The notes under the pieces were generated by a model. That model was not told where the DNA came from and did not search any database. It saw only the letters and a program-made list of their open reading frames with translations. The translations under genes and the position numbers were made by a program. A stretch of 19,172 bases of DNA from CAYUAG01 sp046483025 (GTDB lineage Bacteria; Zhuqueibacterota; QNDG01; CAYUAG01): assembly GCA_046483025.1 (NCBI GenBank), contig JAWODZ010000204.1, positions 1-19,172 of the forward strand, written 5' to 3'. Shown in pieces: positions 5,176-12,895 of the stretch. The number at the start of each line of letters is the position of its first letter. The stretch's first letter is position 1.

Positions 5176-6741
5176 TTATTTTATTTCTGAAAAATTTGGT
5201 CTCTCAGCTCTGCTGGCAATCACCCAGGCGGTTGAAAAGATCAATTTTCCGATTTTTGCCATTTTTTCAGGGATAATTTTCTCGGGATCATCCGTTGGTT
5301 GGTGAAGATCAGGAGTATCTTTTGTGTTATAGAAAAGCACAGGAATATCTTTATTGTAAAATGAGTAATGGTCACTGTTGCGAAAGTAAATTTCCTGATC
5401 ATAGACGAGGTCTAATTTTATATTTTTATTAACCTTTTCATTGATTTCTTTTAAATCCGAACTGGTACCAGAGCCAATTATGGCGACCTCATTGGAGTCA
5501 TTTCTGCTGATCATATCAAGGTTCAACATTGCAACTGTATTCTCAATAGGGAACAGAGGATTATCAGCGTAATATCGGGAACCGAATAATCCCTTTTCTT
5601 CTCCGGCAAAAGCAACGAACAGAAGAGAACGTTTCGGTCTGGTAGTACAGGAACCAAATGCTTCTGCGATTTCCAGAACTCCTGCTGTACCGGATGCATT
5701 ATCATCTGCTCCATTGTATATAATGGTATCATTTTTGGTACCGACATGATCATAATGTGCGCCGATAGCCACAAGTTCATTTTTTAATTCATCATCACTT
5801 CCCTCTAAGTATCCAATTACATTCTGTGTTGGTGTTTTATCAGCGTCCAGATTGGTTTCTATGGTTATTTTCTTCCCTTTAATAGCAAATGATCGTGGCT
5901 GGAGGTCAGTATCAATATTTTTAAAGATTGTCCTGTAATCCTGTCCACTATTCTCAAAAATATCTTCAGTAAGATTTTTACCAATATTAACACATACAAT
6001 TTTTTTCTCAACTGACTCCTCAAGAGTTAAGGGGATTGCATCTTTCAATGGATGTCTCAGCAGGCTGGGCCAGTAATTGGGAGGACGGCGGAATGCAGAG
6101 GTGGGATGATTTGCCAGAATTACACATACAGCACCGTGATCTCTGGCATTCTCCACTTTAATTCTCACCTTTGCATGATCAGTTTCTTTAACCCCGCTAA
6201 AGATACTGGAAGTGTCGTCTTTTTGTGGTTCTCCTTTAAAAATGAGGACAGCTTTTCCCTTCACATCAATGTTTTTATAATCATCATATTGCAGCTCAGG
6301 AGCAGTTATCCCATATCCGGCAAATACAATATCAGTATTGTTGATTTTTTTATTTGCAGTGAGATGAAGTGGGACAAAATCATTTTTCAGATCATATTCC
6401 TCTTTCCCTCCCTGAGAAGAGAGTATTAACATATTAGGTTCTGATAGGTGGGTTTTAAGTGTATTAAAATACTGGAAATAGTCTTTACACTGATCCGGGG
6501 GTGTAAGACCATACGATTTAAATTCCCGGGCAATATAGTCAGCACAGCTGTCAAGTTCAGCACTGGGTGTGTTCCTGCCTTTCATTCCGTCAGAAGCCAG
6601 GAAATAGACATGTTCCTTCATTTCATCCGGAGTAATTGAGTGGAGTCCTTCTGAAGGTATTGTTTGTGAACTCAAAGTAGTATAAAATAGCAGTAAAATT
6701 AAAGTAAAAAACAATATTTTTCCTTTTTTTAAACAATGCAT
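5176..6741 (-). CDS. Secreted M28-family zinc metallopeptidase (aminopeptidase-like)
   Basis: The 521-residue protein starts with a signal peptide (about 1-25, KILFFTLILLLFYTTLSS). A PA-like protease-associated domain (about 125-255, with DIVFAGYGI and KGKAVLIFKG) precedes the M28 catalytic domain (about 300-510). All metal and catalytic residues of the family appear: H329 (GAHYDH), D346 (GADDNASG), E381 and E382 (FAGEE), D409 (LNLDM) and H480 (DLHQPTDD). It should bind two zinc ions and remove N-terminal amino acids from peptides in the periplasm or outside the cell. Length fits PA-containing M28 enzymes. The start is set by AGGAG (complement of 6748-6752). The gene is single, with its own promoter and terminator. 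Substrate preference cannot be read. Confidence 0.93.
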   Translation of the reverse strand: MHCLKKGKILFFTLILLLFYTTLSSQTIPSEGLHSITPDEMKEHVYFLASDGMKGRNTPSAELDSCADYIAREFKSYGLTPPDQCKDYFQYFNTLKTHLSEPNMLILSSQGGKEEYDLKNDFVPLHLTANKKINNTDIVFAGYGITAPELQYDDYKNIDVKGKAVLIFKGEPQKDDTSSIFSGVKETDHAKVRIKVENARDHGAVCVILANHPTSAFRRPPNYWPSLLRHPLKDAIPLTLEESVEKKIVCVNIGKNLTEDIFENSGQDYRTIFKNIDTDLQPRSFAIKGKKITIETNLDADKTPTQNVIGYLEGSDDELKNELVAIGAHYDHVGTKNDTIIYNGADDNASGTAGVLEIAEAFGSCTTRPKRSLLFVAFAGEEKGLFGSRYYADNPLFPIENTVAMLNLDMISRNDSNEVAIIGSGTSSDLKEINEKVNKNIKLDLVYDQEIYFRNSDHYSFYNKDIPVLFYNTKDTPDLHQPTDDPEKIIPEKMAKIGKLIFSTAWVIASRAERPNFSEIK

Positions 6742-6792
6742 TTTTTTCTCCTGTTTTAAAAAATTTTGGTCATTAATATTTAATGTACGTTT

Positions 6793-6821
6793 ATTATGTG
6801 GAAAAGTTTCTCAAATTTCAA
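6793..6821 (-). promoter_or_regulatory. Candidate sigma-70 promoter of the M28 peptidase gene
   Basis: Read on the minus strand: TTGAAA (complement of 6816-6821), a 17-base spacer, then CATAAT (complement of 6793-6798). This leaves an untranslated leader of about 45 bases before the peptidase ATG. Confidence 0.5.
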
Positions 6822-6887
6822 TATAAAATTTGCTTAAGACATCAATAATAATTATTTTATTACAAAATAAAAAAGTAGATTTTTTAC

Positions 6888-6915
6888 TTGACAAAAGAGT
6901 TATAATCATTATATT
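6888..6915 (+). promoter_or_regulatory. Strong sigma-70 promoter for the mini-ORF and tRNA cluster
   Basis: TTGACA (6888-6893), a 16-base spacer and TATATT (6910-6915). The -35 box is perfect. Expected initiation is around 6921-6923, right at the ATG of the 41-residue frame and 125 bases before tRNA-Gly. Confidence 0.7.
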
Positions 6916-6920
6916 TAGTA

Positions 6921-7046
6921 ATGAAATTTTTGTTTATTCTTTTCTTAGTTTTGTTGGCATTTATTCTATCAAAATTAGCGAGAAAAAGGCATAAAACATT
7001 ACGTAAGAAAAGAAATAAAATTTTGAACAGGGTTAAAGATAAATAA
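6921..7046 (+). CDS. Hypothetical 41-residue single-pass membrane protein, possibly leaderless
   Basis: A short frame begins MKFLFILFLVLLAFILSKLA and ends in a lysine/arginine-rich tail (residues 18-41, including RKRHKTLRKKRN). One membrane helix with a basic cytoplasmic tail is a common small-protein design. The ATG lies five bases past the -10 hexamer of a strong promoter and has no Shine-Dalgarno site, so translation would have to be leaderless or nearly so. The stop is directly followed by tRNA-Gly. It may be chance in an AT-rich leader: TTT, TTA and AAA codons arise easily here. The long hydrophobic run followed by a solid basic block is the only sign that it is real. Confidence 0.35.
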   Translation: MKFLFILFLVLLAFILSKLARKRHKTLRKKRNKILNRVKDK

Positions 7047-7047
7047 G

Positions 7048-7120
7048 GCGGGAATAGCTCAGTTGGTAGAGCCTCACGTTGCCAACGTGATTGTCGCGGG
7101 TTCGAGTCCCGTTTCCCGCT
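7048..7120 (+). tRNA. tRNA-Gly (anticodon GCC)
   Basis: Acceptor GCGGGAA (7048-7054) pairs with TTCCCGC (7113-7119), with discriminator U at 7120. The anticodon stem TCACG/CGTGA encloses TTGCCAA, with anticodon GCC at 7081-7083. The T arm is CGGGTTCGAGTCCCG. CCA is not encoded. It is the first of three tandem tRNAs. Confidence 0.97.
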
Positions 7121-7128
7121 CTTTTTTT

Positions 7129-7201
7129 GGCGGCGTGGCCAAGTGGCTAAGGCAGAGGTCTGCAAAATCTCTATTCAGCGGTTCGAATCCGCTCGCCGCC
7201 T
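7129..7201 (+). tRNA. tRNA-Cys (anticodon GCA)
   Basis: Acceptor GGCGGCG (7129-7135) pairs with CGCCGCC (7194-7200), with the U discriminator typical of cysteine tRNAs at 7201. The anticodon stem GAGGT/ATCTC (one G-U) encloses CTGCAAA, with GCA at 7162-7164. CCA is not encoded. The spacer to tRNA-Gly is a short T-rich stretch of 8 bases. Confidence 0.95.
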
Positions 7202-7222
7202 CAGCATGTTGTGAAAATATGT

Positions 7223-7308
7223 ACCGGGATGGCGGAACTGGTAGACGCCAGGGACTTAAAATCCCTTGTCCTTTATAGGACGTGCCGGTTCGATTCCGGC
7301 TCCCGGTA
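7223..7308 (+). tRNA. tRNA-Leu (anticodon UAA)
   Basis: Acceptor ACCGGGA (7223-7229) pairs with TCCCGGT (7301-7307), with discriminator A at 7308. The stem AGGGA/TCCCT encloses CTTAAAA, with TAA at 7257-7259. A long variable arm (GTCCTTTATAGGAC) marks a class II leucine tRNA. CCA is not encoded. Confidence 0.97.
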
Positions 7309-7345
7309 CAAGCTATTTCATCAAACTCTGAAGCTAATTTTAATC

Positions 7346-7367
7346 AAAATTTTTTTAAATTTTTTTT
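7346..7367 (+). terminator. Weak A/T-only hairpin and T-run after the tRNA cluster
   Basis: AAAATTT (7346-7352) can pair with AAATTTT (7357-7363), followed by more T residues. The stem has no G-C pairs, so termination would be inefficient. Some read-through into the HAD gene is possible. Confidence 0.25.
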
Positions 7368-7393
7368 GTTACAAAGCATTCAGGTTGTATTAA
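7366..7393 (+). promoter_or_regulatory. Possible promoter for the HAD/ParB-like/SPL-like cluster
   Basis: TTGTTA (7366-7371), a 16-base spacer and TATTAA (7388-7393) lie about 80 bases before the HAD start. Both boxes deviate from consensus. Confidence 0.3.
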
Positions 7394-7476
7394 GAGTGAA
7401 GTTGCATTTCATTCAATTATGGATGAGAGTTATCCGGGATTTTGGAAAATTTTTTAGTTTTTATTGGAGGAAGAAT

Positions 7477-8145
7477 TTGTTTGATGCAGTAATTTTTGAC
7501 ATGGATGGAGTGGTAGCTGACAGCGAGCCCTTGCATATTAAAGCAGAAAATAAGACTTTGGCTCCTTTTAAAGTACAAGTAACAAAAAAGGATTATCGCG
7601 AGTTTATGGGCCGGTCTACAAAATTGCTCCTAAAAAGTTTAATCAAAAAATATTCTCTGGATGTAGAGTTGGAGGAACTTTTTACAATACATAAAAAAAA
7701 TTTAGTACAGTTATACAACAGTGAAGTTACCCCGATTAAAGGAGCATTAGAATTAATAGAATACCTTACAGAACGACATTATCCATTAGCCTTAGCCTCA
7801 AGTTCAAGTTCCCAGCTGGTTGACGCTGTTATCAGTAAATTTAAAATTAAGGATAGGTTTAAGGCAGTAGTAAGCGGCTCTGAGGTCAATAATCTTAAAC
7901 CGGCACCGGATATTTTTCTTAAAGCTGCTCAATGTTTATCGGTACCTCCTGAAAATTCTCTGGTTATTGAAGATTCAACTGCAGGGGTGAAAGCAGCTAA
8001 ATCTGCAAAGATGTTTTGTGTGGGTTTCCGAAGTCCCCATAGTCCGGAACAGGATTTTAGTTTAGCGGATAAAATCATTAATGATTTAACCGTATTTTCA
8101 GATATGATTCAATCACAGAGTTTAGAGGCTGTTATTTTTTCTTAA
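7477..8145 (+). CDS. HAD-superfamily phosphatase / beta-phosphoglucomutase-like
   Basis: The 222-residue protein carries the four HAD motifs. FDMDGVVADSEPLH has nucleophile D8 and acid/base D10. ALASSSSS at about 106-112 is the motif II serine region. K141 lies in LKPAPDIF. E165 and D166 lie in VIEDSTAGVKAAKSA. The cap is the small helical type, as in beta-phosphoglucomutase and related sugar-phosphate phosphatases. The substrate is not determinable. The start is a TTG placed six bases after GGAGG (7466-7470). An in-frame ATG at 7282 lies inside tRNA-Leu and would add 65 junk residues, so it is rejected. Twelve bases separate it from the ParB-like gene, suggesting co-transcription. Confidence 0.9.
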   Translation: MFDAVIFDMDGVVADSEPLHIKAENKTLAPFKVQVTKKDYREFMGRSTKLLLKSLIKKYSLDVELEELFTIHKKNLVQLYNSEVTPIKGALELIEYLTERHYPLALASSSSSQLVDAVISKFKIKDRFKAVVSGSEVNNLKPAPDIFLKAAQCLSVPPENSLVIEDSTAGVKAAKSAKMFCVGFRSPHSPEQDFSLADKIINDLTVFSDMIQSQSLEAVIFS

Positions 8146-8157
8146 AGGGTAATTAAC

Positions 8158-9108
8158 ATGAATATTCATGAAATAAGTTTAGAAAAAATCTTGAAAGATG
8201 AAGAATTTCGTTTTACCTCTTCTGATTATTCTCAAATATTAAAAAAATCCATATCAGATATGGGAATTATTAATCCTGTTTATCTTATTTTCAGGGGAAC
8301 GAGTTATCAGATCCTGGCCGGGTTTAAACGGGTAAGTTGTGCTTTGGCTCTCGGTCAAAAAATTATTCCGGCAAGAATTGTAAAAAAGAAGAGAATAGCG
8401 GAATGTTTTCGGAATCTTATTTTAGAACATCTTTCATACCACACATTGAATATAATTGAGAAAGCAAAGATAATTCAAATTTTTAATAAACTGGGAATTG
8501 ATTGGGAGCAAGGGAAAAAATATTACTTAAGAATAATTGATATCCCGGAAAAGATTAATGTGGCAGAGAAAATGCTAAGATTATTAGAACTTCCAAAGCA
8601 AGTTCAGGATTATATTGAAGCATATGATATATCCTTAAAACAGACAGAGATTTTTCATAACTTTAATGAAGAGGGAAACATATTTTTTGTCAACTTAGCT
8701 GCTGAGCTGGGTATCAGAAGCGTAGAGCTTGCTAAATTGATGACTCTTACAGAGGATATAGCAGGAAAGGAATCTGTGATCATCAGTGACATTTTTAATG
8801 ATATAAATATTGATGATGTCTTAAAAAATGATAAGTTATCAAAAAATCAAAAGACAAAAGAGATAACACAGAGGCTTCAGTACAGAAGATATGGCAAACT
8901 CAAGAGATGGAATGATCAGCTTGAACAGCTGCGAAAGAGATTGGATACTCCGGATTTTATGCAGATCTCCTGGGATACGTCTCTTGAGAGGCCTGGTGTA
9001 AGTATAAATAATCACATTACTTCAATGCAGGATATTGGGACATTAGCAAATTATTTTTCTCAACCAATAGTAAAAAATAATTTTAAACAAATGCTGGATA
9101 TAGTATAA
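8158..9108 (+). CDS. ParB-like N-terminal domain protein, function unknown
   Basis: Residues about 5-75 of this 316-residue protein match the ParB/sulfiredoxin-like N-terminal fold: ILKKSISDMGIINPVYLIF, then YQILAGFKRVSCALALG, where canonical ParB has the GERRWRA(A) box. Here that box reads AGFKR, so CTP and phosphoryl chemistry may differ. The remainder (about 80-316) is mostly helical and basic, with a possible helix-turn-helix (PKQVQDYIEAYDISLKQTEIF), but no centromere-binding motif I can name. The family is probably nucleic-acid-binding, but this is not chromosome-partition ParB: there is no parA, and it is paired with a radical SAM gene starting two bases after its stop codon. AAAGGG (8142-8147) serves as ribosome site. 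Confidence 0.72.
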   Translation: MNIHEISLEKILKDEEFRFTSSDYSQILKKSISDMGIINPVYLIFRGTSYQILAGFKRVSCALALGQKIIPARIVKKKRIAECFRNLILEHLSYHTLNIIEKAKIIQIFNKLGIDWEQGKKYYLRIIDIPEKINVAEKMLRLLELPKQVQDYIEAYDISLKQTEIFHNFNEEGNIFFVNLAAELGIRSVELAKLMTLTEDIAGKESVIISDIFNDINIDDVLKNDKLSKNQKTKEITQRLQYRRYGKLKRWNDQLEQLRKRLDTPDFMQISWDTSLERPGVSINNHITSMQDIGTLANYFSQPIVKNNFKQMLDIV

Positions 9109-9109
9109 G

Positions 9110-10267
9110 GTGAGATTTTCCGTAAAAAAAATATTAGTTGATAGAAAAGTAAAAGATTTTGATCTGACCAAGAGGATACTAAAAAATAGTACTGCGCCTT
9201 ATGAGATAGTTAATAGTAATGATATAGATAGGTGTTCAATTAATCAGGGCAAGAAGACAATTTTGATTACTTCCCATAAAGGGGATCTAATAAAACAATG
9301 TCCTGGTACTGGTGATCCTTATATATGCTGCCGATATTTTGTAATCAACCAATTAATTCAATGTCCAATGGACTGTACCTACTGTATTTTACAAAACTAT
9401 CTGAGTTCAGCATATTTAATCATTTATGTTGACATTGATTTAATTTTCAAAGAAGCTGAGATATTTTTGAAAAAACAACCACACCGGCTTTTCAGAATGG
9501 GTAGTGGAGAATTGACTGACAGCCTTGCACTGGATTACTTGTCTGAGATTACAACAGATTTTATGAAATTTTTCTCCAGAAAGAAAAATACTATAATTGA
9601 GTTTAAAACCAAAACGGATACTATTGAAAATATTCTGGAATTACCTATTAATAATGCTGTTGTATCCTGGTCCTTAAATCCTCAGGAACTAGTGAGTAAA
9701 TATGAAGCAGGGTCAGCTTCCTTAAAAGAGCGTCTTGCTGCAGCTCGTAAATGTCAGGATACGGGATTTATGCTGGGATTTCATTTTGATCCCATATTGT
9801 ATGTAAGGGGATGGGAAAAGCTTTACAAAGAAGTCATTAATCAGGTTTTTTCCTCAGTTGATTCCTCTAGAATAGCCTGGATAAGTATGGGTAGTTTGCG
9901 TTATCCGCCGGATTTGAAAAAAATAATGAAAAATAGATTTCCCGGACATCAGATTATTTATGAAGAGATGATCTCCGGATTAGACGGGAAAATGCGATAT
10001 CCCCGTCCTCTGAGAATTGAAATGTATAAAACGATATACCATTATTTAAAATCAAAGGATACTGATCTGTTTGTCTATTTTTGCATGGAATCGGCTGATG
10101 TTTGGGAGAGGGTCATGGGGAAAAGTCCAGAATCGGATGCGGAACTTGATTACTGGTTTGCAGAGAGCATAAAATCACGTTTCCCTGAAATAAATATGGA
10201 TGTTCCTGATAAAAATGATTATTTAAGATATCCGGATGAAAGATTAACATATAAAAACAAAAGTTAA
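9110..10267 (+). CDS. Spore-photoproduct-lyase-like radical SAM enzyme
   Basis: The 385-residue protein has C85, C89 and C92 (CPMDCTYC), the CxxxCxxC ligand set of radical SAM enzymes, followed by SPL-type blocks: SWSLNPQELVSKYE (186-199), GFMLGFHFDPIL (219-230) and GWEKLY. Upstream it has C64 (KQCPGTGDP) and C73-C74 (ICC), conserved-looking in non-sporulating SPL relatives as I recall. Known SPL uses a hydrogen-donor cysteine about 44 residues after the cluster. The equivalent place here reads SGELTDSLALD, with E134 where I would align the cysteine. It may repair or modify nucleic acid, but not necessarily thymine spore photoproduct, and no sporulation genes are present. Start is GTG at 9110, two bases after the ParB-like stop codon; the upstream Shine-Dalgarno is weak, consistent with translational coupling. 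Confidence 0.82.
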   Translation: MRFSVKKILVDRKVKDFDLTKRILKNSTAPYEIVNSNDIDRCSINQGKKTILITSHKGDLIKQCPGTGDPYICCRYFVINQLIQCPMDCTYCILQNYLSSAYLIIYVDIDLIFKEAEIFLKKQPHRLFRMGSGELTDSLALDYLSEITTDFMKFFSRKKNTIIEFKTKTDTIENILELPINNAVVSWSLNPQELVSKYEAGSASLKERLAAARKCQDTGFMLGFHFDPILYVRGWEKLYKEVINQVFSSVDSSRIAWISMGSLRYPPDLKKIMKNRFPGHQIIYEEMISGLDGKMRYPRPLRIEMYKTIYHYLKSKDTDLFVYFCMESADVWERVMGKSPESDAELDYWFAESIKSRFPEINMDVPDKNDYLRYPDERLTYKNKS

Positions 10268-10287
10268 TAGGGAATAAGAGAATTAAC

Positions 10288-10316
10288 TTGATTTTATTAA
10301 TATAATTATCTATGTT
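10288..10316 (+). promoter_or_regulatory. Candidate promoter of the PorV/PorQ-family gene
   Basis: TTGATT (10288-10293), a 17-base spacer and TATGTT (10311-10316), about 30 bases before the ATG at 10349. The region is very AT-rich. Confidence 0.4.
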
Positions 10317-10348
10317 TATTATAGTTGTAAAATTATAAAGTAGAAGTT

Positions 10349-11344
10349 ATGAAAAGATTTATTTTTATTATTTTTTTAGTATTTTTAATGGTCATTTCAC
10401 CACTTTTTGGTGGGATAACCATTACCAAGTATGCGGGTGCTTTTCTGGAAACAGGAGTTGGGGCAAGGCCGTTTGGTATGGGGGGTGCATTTACTGCCTT
10501 AAGCGGGGATGTGACTGCTATTTACTGGAATCCCGCCGGTATGGTAAATATAAAAAACATAGAATTCCACGGCATGCATGCGGAAAGATTTTCTGGTATT
10601 GTTAACTGGGATTTTGTGGGTGGTGCAGTGCGAATAAATGATATAACATCCTTTGGGATTGGGTATTTTCGGTTAGGAGTAGACGGTATTCCATTAACCA
10701 GATTAACAGATCCTTCTCGGGACCTGGGAGAGGTTTTTATTGATGATAATGGTACAGAGATCGAAAACACACCATATGCTTATAAATATGTTAATGACAG
10801 TGAATCTGCCCTCTTTTTTTCCTTTGCCAGAAATATCAATAAGAAAATTGCTTACGGAGGCAGTATAAAATTTATATATAAATCGGTTAGTGATTATAAT
10901 GCCTGGGGCCTGGGATTTGATGTGAGTATTATGTATAATCCATTTGATGCTCTGAAGTTAGGTTTGCTGATTTCAGATGGTACATCAACCCTGATAGCCT
11001 GGAATACAGGACGAAAAGAATTAATACTTCCCCACCTGCGTTTTGGCAGTGCGTATCATTTTAATTATTCTTTTTTGCAGTTTTTGCCGGTTTTAGATTT
11101 AAGTTTTAATTTTGAGAACAGAGGATCTTCCCAGATTACAGTTAAACACGTGGGAATAGATATACATGCTGGGATGGAAGTAAGATTTAAAAAGATGATA
11201 GCTTTTCGGGTCGGTTCGAACTGTGGTTTTTTTACAGCAGGTTCTGGAATTAAATTATCATCCTTTAGAGTAGATTATGGGTTTTCACATCATACTGACC
11301 TTGACAATACTCATCGAATTTCTTTAACCTATATGTTACAGTAA
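10349..11344 (+). CDS. PorV/PorQ-family outer-membrane beta-barrel protein
   Basis: The 331-residue protein has a signal peptide (about 1-22, KRFIFIIFLVFLMVISPLFG). It then has the family's N-terminal block: GVGARPFGMGGAFTALSGD (36-54) and AIYWNPAGM (57-65). That block (gARplGMGGAftAlsdDasAxyWNPAGL) defines the PorV/PorQ/UPF0164 group. The rest shows barrel-type strands up to HRISLTYMLQ at the C-terminus. In Bacteroidetes PorV takes part in type IX secretion. In other phyla relatives occur without that system, and no other T9SS gene or C-terminal sorting domain is seen here, so only an outer-membrane location is supported. The ribosome site is weak (GAAG). It stands between the SPL-like gene and the housekeeping run with its own candidate promoter. 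Confidence 0.85.
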   Translation: MKRFIFIIFLVFLMVISPLFGGITITKYAGAFLETGVGARPFGMGGAFTALSGDVTAIYWNPAGMVNIKNIEFHGMHAERFSGIVNWDFVGGAVRINDITSFGIGYFRLGVDGIPLTRLTDPSRDLGEVFIDDNGTEIENTPYAYKYVNDSESALFFSFARNINKKIAYGGSIKFIYKSVSDYNAWGLGFDVSIMYNPFDALKLGLLISDGTSTLIAWNTGRKELILPHLRFGSAYHFNYSFLQFLPVLDLSFNFENRGSSQITVKHVGIDIHAGMEVRFKKMIAFRVGSNCGFFTAGSGIKLSSFRVDYGFSHHTDLDNTHRISLTYMLQ

Positions 11345-11366
11345 AGAAAAGAATTTATTAAATATA

Positions 11367-11395
11367 TTGACAATTACTATTTTTTTTTGTAAAAT
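11367..11395 (+). promoter_or_regulatory. Sigma-70 promoter of the yicC-gmk-rpoZ-coaBC run
   Basis: TTGACA (11367-11372), a 17-base spacer and TAAAAT (11390-11395). The start point should fall near 11402, about 33 bases before the yicC ATG. This is the best consensus match in the last 12 kb, and no comparable site appears downstream, so it likely drives several genes. Confidence 0.7.
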
Positions 11396-11434
11396 ATAAA
11401 TCTATATTTATGAATTATTTATTGCGGGGTAATA

Positions 11435-12313
11435 ATGGCAGTAAGCATGACGGGGTTGGGTATTGGAGAAAAAAGAAATAAAGATTATCGGGTGAGAGTT
11501 GAACTAAGATCCGTAAACAATAGATATTTAGAAGTTTCCTGTAAGCTTCCCTCCGTGTTATCATATTATGAAAACAAGGTTAAAGAAATTATACGAGGGA
11601 AAATTGCACGGGGTAAAATATATATTTCAACGACAATCAACAGCGATACTGATGATCTGCTTGGTATTAGAGTAAACAGTCAAATGGCAAAAGCAACATA
11701 TAATTTATTGAACGATTTGCGGAATTATGCGGGGATACAGGAAGAATTAAAGTTGGAACATTTTTTAAATTTTTCTGAGATTTTTGAACCCCTGGAACCC
11801 TTTAAAGACGCTGAAAAAATTTGGGGTCAGGTAAAGGAAACCCTAAATATTGCCCTGGATAAATTAATGACGATGAGAGAAAATGAGGGTAATAATTTAA
11901 CCCGGGATATTTTACAACGTATTGAATTACTCACCGAGCATCTAAAAAAAATTGAGAAATTTTCAGATAAGTTGTTTGATAGAAAAATCAATAAGTTTCG
12001 TGAAGATGTTCATAATTTAATTAAAGAAACTGATATAAATGAAGAGAGGCTGCAAACAGAAATAGTACTGATGGCTAAAAAAGCTGATATTTCTGAAGAA
12101 TGCGTACGAATGAAAAGTCATTATAAGCAGTTCAGAACAATCATACAAGATGAGAGAGTAGTTGGAAAAAAATTAATATTTTTATTACAGGAGATGAATC
12201 GGGAAGTTAATACTATAAGCTCCAAAACCTCCAGTTCGGAAATCAGTCATATCGTAGTGGATATGAAAGAGGAAATTGAAAAAATTCGAGAGCAAGTACA
12301 GAATCTGGAATAA
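11435..12313 (+). CDS. yicC: YicC/YloC-family endoribonuclease
   Basis: This 292-residue protein has the YicC N-terminal domain (SMTGLGIGEK, then VRVELRSVNNRYLEVSCKLP at 16-40) and the C-terminal DUF1732 domain (RLQTEIVLMAKKADISEECVR, then HYKQF and GKKLIFLLQEMNREVNTISSK). The motif EMNREVNTISSK is the family hallmark. E. coli YicC is a reported endoribonuclease involved in small-RNA turnover, and the family forms an RNA-binding ring. Length is normal. It is followed by gmk after two bases, an arrangement common in many bacteria, so the two are co-translated. GGGG at 11425-11428 acts as ribosome site. Confidence 0.95.
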   Translation: MAVSMTGLGIGEKRNKDYRVRVELRSVNNRYLEVSCKLPSVLSYYENKVKEIIRGKIARGKIYISTTINSDTDDLLGIRVNSQMAKATYNLLNDLRNYAGIQEELKLEHFLNFSEIFEPLEPFKDAEKIWGQVKETLNIALDKLMTMRENEGNNLTRDILQRIELLTEHLKKIEKFSDKLFDRKINKFREDVHNLIKETDINEERLQTEIVLMAKKADISEECVRMKSHYKQFRTIIQDERVVGKKLIFLLQEMNREVNTISSKTSSSEISHIVVDMKEEIEKIREQVQNLE

Positions 12314-12315
12314 CA

Positions 12316-12876
12316 ATGAAGCAATCAAGAGGTACATTATATGTTATTTCTTCACCATCAGGGGGAGGAAAAAGTACTGTAATTAATGAGATTTTAAAGA
12401 TTGATCCGGATTTATCTTACTCGATTTCTGCTACAACTCGTGCACCCCGGGCTAATGAGAAAGATGGCAAAGATTATTTTTTTTTATCTGAAAAAGATTT
12501 TTTTAAACTGATTGAACAAGACAGATTTATTGAATGGGCTAAGGTGCATGATTGTTATTATGGTACATTACGGGAACAAATTGAAGAAAAAATTAGTAAG
12601 GGGGAAAAAATAATTCTGGATATTGATGTTCAGGGCGGACTTAATATAAAAAAGTCATTTTCCGATTCAGTATTGATCTTTTTATGGGTTCCATCTCTGC
12701 AAGTTTTAGAACAGCGATTAAGAAATCGGGGTACTGAAAATGAAAAAATATTAAAAAAAAGAATGACACGGGCAAAGGAAGAATTTAAAAAAGCAGATCA
12801 CTATGATTATATAATTGTTAACAATAAATTAAAAAATACCATAAAAGAGGTTTTAGGTATAATAAAGAACACATAA
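12316..12876 (+). CDS. gmk: Guanylate kinase
   Basis: The 186-residue enzyme converts GMP and ATP to GDP and ADP, feeding GTP and, through Rel, (p)ppGpp synthesis. The P-loop is SPSGGGKST (13-21), with glycine where many family members have alanine. The GMP-binding segment includes SISATTRAPRANEKDGKDYFFL (37-58), E73 (FIEWAKV) and YYGT (81-84). LDIDVQGG (101-108) is the metal and Walker B region, and the LID arginines lie in QRLRNRG and KRMTRAKEE. It is slightly shorter than the E. coli enzyme (about 207) but complete. The ATG lies two bases after the yicC stop codon. Confidence 0.97.
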   Translation: MKQSRGTLYVISSPSGGGKSTVINEILKIDPDLSYSISATTRAPRANEKDGKDYFFLSEKDFFKLIEQDRFIEWAKVHDCYYGTLREQIEEKISKGEKIILDIDVQGGLNIKKSFSDSVLIFLWVPSLQVLEQRLRNRGTENEKILKKRMTRAKEEFKKADHYDYIIVNNKLKNTIKEVLGIIKNT

Positions 12877-12895
12877 TTGTATAAGGAGAGACCAC

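Noticed and set aside
7063..7393. Frames running through the three tRNA genes
   Set aside because: The tRNAs have complete cloverleaf pairing; the frames are incidental.
7282..7476. Long N-terminal extension of the HAD protein
   Set aside because: It starts inside tRNA-Leu; a TTG start with a GGAGG site gives a normal-length HAD protein.
8158..9108. Chromosome-partition ParB
   Set aside because: No parA neighbour, the GERRxRA box is replaced by AGFKR, and gene context is a radical SAM enzyme.
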